Below, piece after piece: positions 1 through 10,200 of a stretch of DNA of 64,000 nt. The DNA is from Acanthochromis polyacanthus (lineage: Eukaryota > Chordata > Actinopteri > Pomacentridae). The notes under the pieces are model-generated. The model did no database searches and was not told where the DNA came from. It was given only the letters and a program-made list of their open reading frames with translations. Position 1 is the stretch's first letter; every line of letters begins with the position of its first letter. The stretch spans positions 34,757,690 to 34,821,689 of the forward strand of contig NC_067129.1 of assembly GCF_021347895.1 (NCBI RefSeq), read 5' to 3'. Position numbers and translations under genes: made by a program.

Positions 1-1463
1 ATGTCATCAATGTGTTATCAACAAGGACAACTGTTGTTTCTTTTATACGCAAGATTATTCACATCTAAAACAGAAGCACCAGATAAATGGAGTTAGACGC
101 AAAAACCGAGCAGTAAAAATGGAGATGTAAATATTTAAAATTTGGGATATTGTGATTTATGTTGTAAAAAAATATTTAAAAACATGATTCAATTTCAGAA
201 GAAAACTTACGTACCTTTATTTACATTACAACCCAACTAAATCAGTGCTAAAACATAGATAATTTTAATGTATTCATGCATTTTCTTAAGTTGTGCGTTA
301 TAATTATAGGTTTGTTATACATCTGTGGCTGCAAACATCTCACCGAAGCAATTAATAGCATTTTAAGGAATATTATTTCCAGAAAAATGCACTTCACCCT
401 TCATAAAGGACACATCAAATGTCAAAACACTAATTTATGATTCAAAAAAAAGTTTTTACACATTTCTCATAGCTTTGTTTGTTAAAGAAAAGCAACTAAA
501 ATTATGTTTATTTTCCTACAGTTAACAGCATTATATTTACAAACTACTGGGGCAGAAACGATTTGTGCTGTTGAGTCATGTTATTGAAATATGATCCCAC
601 ATGAACATTTTTTTGCACAAAGCCAGATTTTGCTGAGATTTATGTTTTAAACGTTTATTTCTCCAATAAAACACTTCAAACCAATGCATACATTTACTTC
701 TTGAGGTTTACTTTAACTTCTAAATACTCTATTTTTTGCCATCGAGTGTTTTTCTTCTTCTCCAGGAGACTGTTGTACGACAGGGGAAAAATGCCCCAAA
801 CTGCTTAGTAAAATCTGTCAATTTAGTGTTATGGAGTTACAAACACAAATATATCGTTAATCATCAGATAACAGAGCACTTTTCTGATAAAATTAGATCC
901 ACTCCTAAATTCGGCATATTTGATAAAGCGATGAAGTAAGTTCTCTGTGTGCTATTTTACTTTTTTGCTCCTTCAAACTGGGCTTGAAGCAGGACCAGTG
1001 AGGCAAAAGTGATATTTAGTTGAACTTAATAAGTGTTGCCTGGTGGATCACTAGTGCGCCGATGTAACTCAACACCTCGGTAACGGTATTTCTTAAACTT
1101 ACATAAGTAGTTATTCAGCTGCAGGCACTTTGTCGGTGGAGTAATCTATTTTTATTGTGACATTTGAACGTCTTTCGCAGGACCCGCTCGAGAGGGAACG
1201 GGGCACGTTAACGGGCTATTCTCCCTTAAAAAACTCTGGCACATGGGACTTTTTAAAATAAGTTTTTCCACTTTAAAGCTATTTTAAGAAGTAATTTCGA
1301 CATTTAAGATGACAAGCTAGAACATATGTGTAGAATAAATGGCGGCGTTCATCGTTTAAAGCAAGCGAGCAGCAACAAAAGCGTAAATTTCCAACCATTA
1401 AATATGCACCAGTTCGTCGAAGTAACATTAGCTTCGGAGGCTACAACGGCCAGAAAAACTCAC
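1..1463. other. AT-rich non-coding stretch, probably intron of the minus-strand gene starting at 1500
   Basis: No recognisable exon, repeat or RNA gene. It lies downstream, in minus orientation, of the splice donor at 1462-1463, so most of it should be intron 1 of that gene. One plus-strand open stretch at 766-935 has splice-like borders but no recognisable protein; it is treated under findings. Confidence 0.4.
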
Positions 1464-1500
1464 CTTTCTCGGCGGCGGCTGCATCCTCGTTCCTGGACAT
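1464..1500 (-). CDS. First coding exon of an unidentified gene (5' end only)
   Basis: On the minus strand an ATG at 1500-1498 opens 12 codons plus one base, reading MSRNEDAAAAEK, and then meets a consensus donor (AAAG|GTGAG) at 1463-1462. The surrounding 1460-1760 is richer in G+C than its flanks and contains CGG repeats, as expected for a promoter or 5' UTR. The peptide is too short for me to name the gene. The remaining exons must lie at lower coordinates, outside the window, because 1-1463 shows no coherent second exon. It is transcribed away from foxred1. The call rests on start, codon run and donor only. Confidence 0.4.
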
Positions 1501-1904
1501 AAAATCTACACAAAAGAAAGCGAAAGTTTGTCTGGAAAAAAGTTTTTGCAAGTGTTTCCAACGAAGGATAACGACAGGAGGATATTTGAGCCTGGGTCAA
1601 GCGGCCATGGAGTCCAATAAGTAGTAAGTTGAGTCCCGTTGAAAACACTGTGGCCGCAGGGAACAGAAAACAGTAGTCAAGCAGCGTGTAGCAACACAGA
1701 CGCACTTCCTGTTGCCATTCACAATAAAACATCCGGCCCAGGGCCCTCTTCAAAGTAAAAGGATCCTCGGGCCACAGACTGAAACAAACAAAAGCATCAT
1801 CTTACAAATTAAAATAGTATTTTGCTCGTTACTACCAGACAAACACTATACCACTGCTACTACTAATTTAATAATAAAATCATCTTTTTTTTAGCACCTA
1901 ATAT

Positions 1905-1919
1905 TCATCCATTCTCTAT
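1905..1919 (-). repeat. 3' tail stub of the interrupted SINE
   Basis: The ATTCATCCATTCTCTAT stretch is the tail of the tRNA-headed SINE that resumes at 2440. The two parts are separated by the DNA element at 1920-2439. TTCTCTAT (1912-1919) is repeated at 2440-2447 as the target duplication of that insertion. An uninterrupted version of this junction can be read at about 63,050. Confidence 0.75.
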
Positions 1920-2439
1920 CATAGACTGTATATATAGTGGACGTAGCATCTGGCTCCAGAATTGAACCCAACCCGGAAGTGTCAAAAACTTGCAATATCA
2001 CGCCGTCCGCTAGGGTTGGCTCCAAAAAGCTTTTGCTCCATAGACCCCAATTCATTTTTGGAAAAAATAAAATTTGATAGACTGATTTTCTACAGCTCAG
2101 GATTTTTTTCCCGTTAGTTTTCATGGTCAAAATGAGAGATCAGGTGGCCGATCTTAAAATAAATCAATACTGAATTTTAAATAAATCTTTAAAGTTGATG
2201 GAGCCAGGGGGCGTGGCTATACTTGATAGACAGCAACAGAAGCCTCTGCGGTAAAATGTGGGCGGGATAAGAGAGTCCTCAGTCAATCCTGCCCCTAGTT
2301 GCTCTCCAGTCTGTTTGATGACGCTTTTTACATCACTGGCTCCAAAAAATCCAAAACGGCGACCAGGAAGTAGCAAAATCCGGGCTTCATTTTCTCGGCG
2401 TTGAAACCAACGGGTGACCTCACGGTTAGTTTACGCCTG
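1920..2439 (+). mobile_element. Non-autonomous DNA element, family 'A', copy 1 (520 bp)
   Basis: One of four related ~0.5 kb copies in the window (the others start at 7645, 12812 and 47040). It begins CATAGACTGTATATA and ends TTTACGCCTG. It has an 8-bp target duplication, TTCTCTAT, on both sides, lying inside an older SINE. No protein is encoded. The CA...TG termini and 8-bp duplication suit a hAT-type mechanism, but the two ends are not clear inverted repeats of each other, so the superfamily is tentative. Confidence 0.8.
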
Positions 2440-2648
2440 TTCTCTATACACCGCTTTATCCTTACTAGGGTCGCGGGGGGGTGCTGGAGCCTATCTCAGC
2501 TGACTCGGGCGAAGGAAGGGGATACCCTGGACAGGTCGCCAGTCTGTCGCAGGGCTACATATACAGACAAGCAATCACATTCACATTCACACCTACGGGC
2601 AATTTAGAGTAACCAATTGACCTCAGCATATTTTTGGACTGTGGGAGG
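2440..2648 (-). repeat. tRNA-headed SINE, middle part (minus orientation)
   Basis: The sequence, running from the CACCGCTTTATCC tail side to the GGACTGTGGGAGG segment, matches the same repeat at 4409, 23255, 47854 and 63035. It is broken at its right by the hAT-like element at 2649-3568 and continues at 3577. Confidence 0.8.
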
Positions 2649-3568
2649 CAGGCCCAGACTGGCAATCGGGAGAGGCGGGACTTTTCCCGGTGGCCTGCCT
2701 CCTTATTGGCCTGCCTGGACAGGCCAGCCATGGACTGGCAGGCCAATGAAAAAAAGTTGATCGGCTTTTTGGCAGACAGGCCAGAGACAGCAGCGCTAGA
2801 AGCCTTGCAGAGTACACGCCCACCCTCCTGTCACTCACACAAAGCAAGTGCTCTGAGCTGATTGGTTAGTTGCTTTATGGCCCGCCCCTTCATAGCGAGA
2901 ACACACTGCATGCACTGCAGAGCAGTGATATGAGAGTGAGGCGAGAGAGTGGAAGGAGCGAAGATTAAGGAGCACCCTTACTTCAAGTAAGTTTACAAAC
3001 GGTCGGTTCTTCTCACAAATGCATCATCAGACTTCAAAGGCCAAAATATAATAAAAAATGTCTGGCCCAAATAAGCTCCACAGGTATCAGGTGGGTTGGA
3101 GGAAGCCTGAAAACGTTTGAGACCCCCTCTTCAGGTAGGATAGGCAGTTGACTTACAATTTTCAGTTATAAAATGAACGTTGGTGTTTGCATATACTATT
3201 AGCTATGACCAGCTGACATCTAAATGATTTGATGACAAAATAATATATATTTTTTTTAATTCCACATGTTATATAAATAATAGGAAAAGGAAAACATTGG
3301 AAGAATTGGTGAGGGTAGTGAAGAGATTACAGAAGAGAAAAGTACTGGACTGTATGGAGCTGTCGTTATGATTGTGTTTAATAGACTTACTGTCTGTTTA
3401 GTAGTGTTGTAATTGCTATAACAGAACTGTAAAAGGCATATTTTTGGAAGGAAAAAAAAAACTAAATTTTGGTGCATTATCCCATGTGACACAACCCTTG
3501 TGGTTGGCGGAAGTGGCCTGACTGACTGGAAATCTCCCGGCCTGAATTTCTTTCCCAGCCTGGCCCTG
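2649..3568. mobile_element. hAT-like non-autonomous DNA transposon (920 bp) inside a SINE
   Basis: Termini are imperfect inverted repeats: the left end reads CAGGCCCAGACTGGCAATCG and the reverse complement of the right end reads CAGGGCCAGGCTGGGAAAG. An exact 8-bp target duplication, GTGGGAGG, flanks it (2641-2648 and 3569-3576); removing the element and one duplication restores the SINE reading. CAG...CTG ends with 8-bp duplications are typical of hAT elements. No transposase-like reading frame remains, so it is probably an internally deleted derivative. Confidence 0.8.
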
Positions 3569-3576
3569 GTGGGAGG

Positions 3577-3713
3577 AAGCCGGAGTACCCGGAGAAAACC
3601 CACGCATGCACAGGGAGAACATGCAAACTCCATGCAGAAACATCCCGGGATTTAAACTATGGATCTTTTTGCTGCAAGGCGAAAGTGCTAACCACTACTC
3701 CACTGTGCAGCCC
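3577..3713 (-). repeat. tRNA-headed SINE, head part (minus orientation)
   Basis: It continues the SINE interrupted at 2648. It runs through the CATGCACAGGGAGAACATGC segment to the head (CACTGTGCAGCCCC), which is the reverse complement of the tRNA-like start GGGGCTGCACAGTG. Confidence 0.8.
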
Positions 3714-3870
3714 CTAACCCATACAAATAAACTTTAATTATAATATGACATGTAGGCGGTCCCACTGAAGAGTTATTTCCCATCCAGGATACTCAATTTG
3801 TTCAATTTAAAGTAAGTGTGAAGAGGTTGAAGTATAACATATTTTACAATGAATGCAAAGTTTGCAGAAA
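3714..3870 (-). repeat. Interspersed repeat shared with 36,230-36,391
   Basis: The reverse complement of 3714-3750 matches 36355-36391 base for base, and similarity continues with mismatches to about 3870. The family is not recognised. A short piece of SINE sequence (ACTCCATGCAGAAAGATCCC) follows at 3870-3905. Confidence 0.6.
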
Positions 3871-4408
3871 ACTCCATGCAGAAAGATCCCAGGCCCAGGC
3901 ATCACCTAATAATTACATCATAAATCTATCAGATAGAAAATAACCATTTCAGAAAAAAACTTTATTTTATATGATTAAATTCATTTTCAAACCCCTAATT
4001 TTTACATGATAGATAGACAGATGGTATTTATAGAAATGTGCAAAAATAACATGCACATTTACAATAAAAAAAGAGTATTATAAGAGGACACAAAACAATA
4101 AAATAGCACATTCCAAAGTACAAAAGGTGCAATGTGGAAACAGAACTAATAATAACAACTATGTAAGTGCATTAGTCCTGGTGGATACAGGATTACTGGT
4201 TTATTGCACAGTTTAGTTAAATTACTGGAAAGTCTCAGGCAACAGTAATAATTAGTAACTATTTTCTGTTTACCACACAACAACAAGTGAGAAATACTGA
4301 GTACAACACACATTTGTATACAAAAACTGTGATTGTATATTTGTACAATTAAGGAACTGAATACAAGAAATAAAACGTAAAGCATTTTCCAATAATGTGT
4401 AGAACACT

Positions 4409-4786
4409 GGGGCTGGCTTTGTAGTTAGCACTTTCGCCTTGCAGCAAGAAGATCCCTGGTTCATGTCCTGGCTTTCCCTGGATCTTTCTGCATGGAGTTT
4501 GCATGTTCTCCCTGTGCATGCCTGGGTTTTCTCCATGTACTCTGGCTTCATCCCACAGTCCAAAAACATGCTGAGGTTAATTGATTATTCTAAATTGTGT
4601 GTAGGTGTGAATGTGAGTGTGATTGTTTGTCTGTATATGTAGCCCTAGGACAGACCTGTCCAGGGTGTCCCCTGCCTTTTCCCCAAGTCAGCTGAGATAG
4701 ACTCATAGACTGTATATACAGTCTATGGATAGGCTCCAGCCCCAACGCAACCCTCGTGAGGATTAACAGAAAATGGGTGGATAGAT
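4409..4786 (+). repeat. tRNA-headed SINE copy (plus orientation)
   Basis: Full-length, diverged copy. The head contains an A-box-like GTAGTTAGCAC stretch and a degraded B box (GGTTCATGTCC). It then has the conserved body (GGAGTTTGCATGTTCTCCC, GTCCAAAAACATGCTGAGG) and a GGGTGGATAG tail. A palindrome is inserted at 4704-4727. Confidence 0.8.
4704..4727. repeat. 24-bp perfect palindrome inserted in the SINE, with 8-bp flanking duplication
   Basis: The insertion is CATAGACTGTAT followed immediately by its reverse complement. The 8 bases before it (GATAGACT, 4696-4703) and after it (GATAGGCT, 4728-4735) agree at 7 of 8 positions. Other SINE copies read straight through this point (GATAGGCTCCAGC). 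The half-site equals the first 12 bases of family A elements. Confidence 0.75.
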
Positions 4787-5683
4787 GTAAAACACGGGCA
4801 TAAAAAATGTTATTATCTAGAAAGAAACTACTAACAGTATTGTAGCCAATCAAAACTTCAAGAATATGTTGTGGTCACAGACTGCATACAAAATAGCCTC
4901 GGGGTTGTTCCTGCTCTCTGATTGGTCCTTTTTAGTCACATGAGGAGCCACTGCCTCTGTGATTAAACAGGTGAAGACTACGGGAATCTAATTACTGTTT
5001 CCTGAACAGTTTTCAAAATAAATTCATCTCCAAATCTGTTGCACCTCATTTCAGCCATAATTCTGAAATTACATAATAAAATAAATGTAAAGTAATATAT
5101 AATTAAACAGGCTGCCACAAAGAACATCTGCTCTATATATGATTGCAAAACACACTTTGCAGCGCAATTTATATGTGCAAAACACTGTATAAAAAAGAAA
5201 CCTTTGGAAAGCTTTTGACTTAGTAAATGTTTGACGTTAATGTATTTTTTTAACATACAATACCCAATTTTGGGTAAAATCCTGGATTTATTTCTATTAT
5301 TGTTCATATTTAGATAGCCCATACATGCAATGTCTGACATAAAGGGATATTAGAAAATAAGTAGTAATGGTATTTATATAATGTGGTTGCCAAGGTGAAC
5401 TAAAACCACAAAAAAACGCAAAATATTCACTGAATACTTTCTCAAAAACTAAGAAAGAATAAAAGAAATCTGTATTCATATAGTCTGTATTTCTGACAGA
5501 CATACAGTACACAAGTGCGTGAGTGTAAAATCACTTTACGATCAAATGATTCAAATCTATATCCCTGTGAATAATTTGCGTTATTTCTAAGGTTTTATGA
5601 TCAATCAAAAAGAAATACTTCAGAAAAACTATAATTTAAAAACAGGCCCCAAAGTAGAACATCAATTAAACAACTGTAAATTT

Positions 5684-5684
5684 A

Positions 5685-5775
<91 letters not shown>
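5684..5775. repeat. Microsatellite: (ATCT)n followed by (AT)n
   Basis: About nine ATCT units pass through TATATC units into an uninterrupted TA run. The short open frames across it are repeat-encoded and not genes. Confidence 0.95.
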
Positions 5776-5778
<3 letters not shown>

Positions 5779-6240
5779 CTTTTTAAAAACAGTCTGCTGT
5801 CTTAAATTTTCTGTAAATGAAACATAAACTTGACTTTACTATTTAGCCTTGTTGATATTACATGTTTGGGTGTTCATTTTTGTTTGAATTACTTTTTCAT
5901 TGTTAGTCTAATTTGACATTTGTTTTCTTATAAATCCTTTTGCAACTTCGTTTTCGAAAGGTGCAGCACTAAAATCACCATTATTCATATTACTATATGG
6001 ACAATAGCCAAAAATTGCTGCTTTATTGTTTGTATCATTGTATTTCATCGGTTTGTGAGGCTTGGCTGGACCAATGGATCAAAGAAAACGACATCATTCT
6101 GAAGATGGAAATTTGTTCTCAGGGAAATTGCAGTAAATGATTTTGCACAGTTTTCGACATCAGAGGCCAAATTATTACACAGTTAACTGAGAAAAAGAAG
6201 AAGAAATGCAGCTTTATTCTTCATATTATTTTATTATTTA

Positions 6241-6870
6241 AGCTTTGAAGTGATGCTTAGACACAAATAAAAGACATCTATAGATGTAAATTTGACATTT
6301 TTTCATATTTTTGACATCCCAAGGCCTAAATAATTTATCATTTAAATGAAAAGAGCAAAGACAGGAAAAAATATAAAGTGCAGTCCTAAAATATATAAAA
6401 CTGGGAAAAAAAACACCTAAATCAAATCCTGTTTTATCGTGCTAACCTTCTCATAATAGTGTCCTGATGTGTGCTTGTGTTGTGAAAGGAAGTGGCTCTA
6501 TTCTTTTTATCATTGTTTTGTTTTATTTTTTGTTTTGTTTTTAGTTTATGTGGCGTATCTTGTAAAGCGCTTTGGGTACCTTGCCGGTACTGTAAAAGTG
6601 GTATATAAATACAGACCATTTACCATTTAGTTTAGAAGTGATGCTTGGACAAAAAAATACACATCCATAGATGGAAATTTGACATTTTTTCGTATTTTTG
6701 ATATGCCCTGGGCTGAATAATTAATAAATTAATTGAGAAAATATATCAACCAAAGTCCTCAAATATAAAAAAATAAGATATATATGAGGCTCCCAGATCC
6801 ATCCCACTAACCTCATAATAGGGTCCAGATGTGTGCTTTTATTTTGAAAGAAAGCAGCCTTAAACTGGTC
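6241..6870. repeat. Two diverged direct copies of a ~240-bp segment upstream of foxred1
   Basis: Copy 1 (about 6241-6480) and copy 2 (about 6628-6870) share AAGTGATGCTT, ATAGATG.AAATTTGACA, TTTTTC.TATTTTTGA and a TAATAG.GTCC.GATGTGTGCTT stretch in the same order. The segment between them ends in a common fish retroposon tail (6560-6628: AAGCGCTTTGGGTACC... TATATAAATACAG). No coding content. Confidence 0.65.
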
Positions 6871-7054
6871 GCACTGAGTGTTTTTATTTACTTTACTCAG
6901 TTTTTCTGTGACCTCGTCGCTGGCACTTTACATTGTTGCACGTTTCTCTAAAGGAGATGTGAAAGGTTTTTTTGTCGCTGCTCTTGTTTTGGTTTGCACG
7001 GAGTCTGTTAGCCGCTAAGCTAACTAAGTTAACCCAGCTAGCTCGTTAGCAGCG

Positions 7055-7208
7055 ATGTCAGCGTGGCGGCTGCGGGTGAAGCTACGGTCGGCTACGGGAC
7101 TTCTCGTCTCCACACGGCCGACACAGAGACACACAAGCCCATATGGACCTCTAACGTTGTGTCGAAGCCTGAGCACCGGTTCACATCTCCGAAATGAATT
7201 CTTTAAAG
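7055..7208 (+). CDS. foxred1: foxred1 exon 1
   Basis: The ATG at 7055 is the first in frame and starts [15 protein letters not shown], rich in Arg and Ser without acids, as in a mitochondrial presequence. The exon ends FFK plus one base at AAAG|GTGGGG. The upstream 6900-7050 contains short runs of CTAGC/TTAGC and no obvious TATA box. Start choice is inferred from position and presequence character. Confidence 0.75.
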
Positions 7209-10200
7209 GTGGGGAAGCGACTTACTTCTGAGAAAAGGGCAACAAGCCAGATTTGCATTGGGAAATAGCTAGAGTATTAAGTTATTTGTCTCTACATTCA
7301 TGTTTGCAACTTCTATGACTGTGTTAAAAGTTTTTATTAAACCTTTACAGCTCTGCGCACAATTCGGCATGCATATAATCTCTCAAAGAAAAACATTTAA
7401 AGTCGTTCTTCACACTAAAGCTACCATATTACTTAATTGAAGTTCAATATTAGCTTTATTTTATGCCAAATTGCATGAAAATGTTTCAAATATTTGAAAA
7501 AACTTTATAAGCCGAATTGAAGAGTGGTAGATAAAAGTAGTGATGTTGCGCTCGACACAGTGCCGAGCTTTTGAAGCGAAAGTGTTCCGAGACGGTGTTT
7601 CGATCCCTGCTTCAGCACACCCACAATCACGTGACTATCGAGAACATAGACTGTATGTGGACGTAGCATCTGGCTCCAGAATTGAAGCCAACCCGGAAGT
7701 GTGAAAAACTTGCAATATCACGCCGTCCGCTAGGGTTGACTCCAAAAAGCTTTGCTCCATAGACCCCAATTCATTTTTGGAAAAAATAAAATTTGATAGA
7801 CTGATGTTCTACAGCTCAGGATTTTCCCCCCATTAGTTTTCATGGTCAAAATGAGAGATCAGGTGTCCGATCAATAAATCAATACTGAATTTTAAATAAA
7901 TCGTTAAAGTTGGCAGAGCCAGGGGCGTGGCTATACTTGATAGACAGCAACAGAAGTCTCTGCGGTAAAATGTGGGCAGGATAAGAGAGTTCTCAGCCAA
8001 TCCTGCCCCTAGTTGCTCTCCGGTCCAGTCTGTTTGATAACACTTTTTACGTCACTGGCTCCAAAAAATCCAAAACGGCGACCAGGAAGTAGCAAAATCC
8101 GGGCTTCATTTTCTCGGCGTTGAAACCAACAGGTGACATCATGGTTAGTTTACGCCTGATCGAGAACGAGGCCTCGTTACGTCACATCGCGTGTCGTGGT
8201 GCTTCGCGCGAACTTTGAAGGGGTTGGACATTTCAATCTGTCCAGGTCTTAAAAGGCAGAGGGGTCTGATTCACTTCTCAAATTGTGGGTTTTTGAGAGG
8301 AGGAGATCATGCTAGTGCATTTGCCATTTGTCATTTTGAGAGAAGTTAGGGAGAGTATACATTTAGTTAGAATTTCGTTTAGATATATCTAGTTGCATTT
8401 CATACATTAAATAACACACAGATACATACGCATAGATTCACTCATACACAACACACATTCATTCATAGAAACACACTATACATATATGCACACAAACATG
8501 CATGTATAACGTTTTAAAACATTTATTGCAAGTACAAAGCAGTGTGAGACAAGCAGTCCTGAAGCTTTTTCATTTTTTTCCACTTGGATGCAGTTCTGAC
8601 ACAGGACCAGCAGATGTCACTCTTCTGGTTGTGCCAAATGCTTCGAAGCAATGTGTCATTCTTGAAGCAGATGTGTCAAAGTGGTTCATTGCTTCATGAA
8701 GCTTCAATTTCACCATCGCTAGATAAAAGTTTAGGATATATAATCAGTTTTAAGCTGAGAGACAACCTGTGCAGAAGATAGCTCAAGTAATGTAAAATAT
8801 GTGATTTTGTGGCTCAGACCTGGAAGCCCAGCTGGCAGCCTTCAGAAGAAGGCTGCGGATGCTCTGCCAGGGAGCAGCTGGTCTCCTCTGCAGATCAACC
8901 CCAACCTTCCCCCGGAGAGAGCTGACATAGTGATCGTCGGAGGCGGCGTCTTGGGCTGGTCCATCGCCTACTGGCTCAAACAGAAGGAGATGGTCCGAGG
9001 AGGGGTGAGGGTCCTTGTTGTGGAGAAAGATCCAACGGTGAGGAGGAGTCCAGTGTTCACAAAGTAGAATTTACACCATTAAATGACGATAAAATGGTTA
9101 GTAAAATGTCAAGAAAAACAGATCTTAGTGTAAAACTTTCTCAAACGAGTGTGCAAACAATCATACTATATTTATTGCATGGCTTATACTGTAAAAATCT
9201 GTGTTTTCAATTTCGACCTTCAAAACCCTTCTAAAAACCCACTTGTTTAATCTGGCTTTTGCTTATTTTTTTTCCTTTAGTCTATTTTGTAAAACGTCTT
9301 TGAGTGACCAAAAAGCACTATATAAATTCGATGTATTATTATTATTATTATTATTATTGTTGTTGTTTTAATAACTTTAAACAATTTAATGTTATTTTAC
9401 AGATTTTTCCTTTTTTTGTTTGACTACATTCAATTAGTAAAATCTAAATAAAGTTACACTCATTACTGTATTTAAATCAGCAGAAAATGTCTTTATTATA
9501 TAGGTAGTTATATAGCATTAGCTGAAAAAGTGTGTGTATTAAGGATTGAAACATAGTAAAGTAAATTTTTAAACTGTTAATTTACTTTTTAAACAGATAA
9601 TGAATAAAATCACTGAAAAAATATAAGTTTTCCAATAACTGTAATATATATATATATATAAATAACAAAATTTACGTTAAAAAATCTGTCTGACAAATGG
9701 TATTTAATTATTCTATTTGACTGAAAAAAGGCACTATTTTTTATTTTTTTAAGTCAGCAAAAAATGTCATTATTACATAGACAGTTGTCAATATATTTTT
9801 TTAAAATTCTGTTTATTAAAGCTGCTGTCCGGAGTTTGAATCGCAGCGTCTCCCAAAACACTGTTGGTCCCACCCTCCCTCCCTCTGATTTCGCCCCTTT
9901 ATTTGTGCACGCGCGCAGTACATGAGAGGAGTGCCCGGAGTGCTGCAGCATCTCGCCTGTTTTGCTGTTTTCCCCTCTTCTACATTTAGTACATTTAGTA
10001 AATAATAAAGGAATTACGTTAGAATGCTGTATTGAGTCTAACTTGTCCTAATACAAAATAATATGAATCTGGCTAGGACGAACGAGTAAAGTTTCAATAT
10101 GTGATTACACTCGTGTATCCCTCTCGATGACGTTGTTTATCAAACTTAGTGCATTTACGCGTGTATATGTGTTACTTGTTTATTTATTTCTGTCTAGAGT

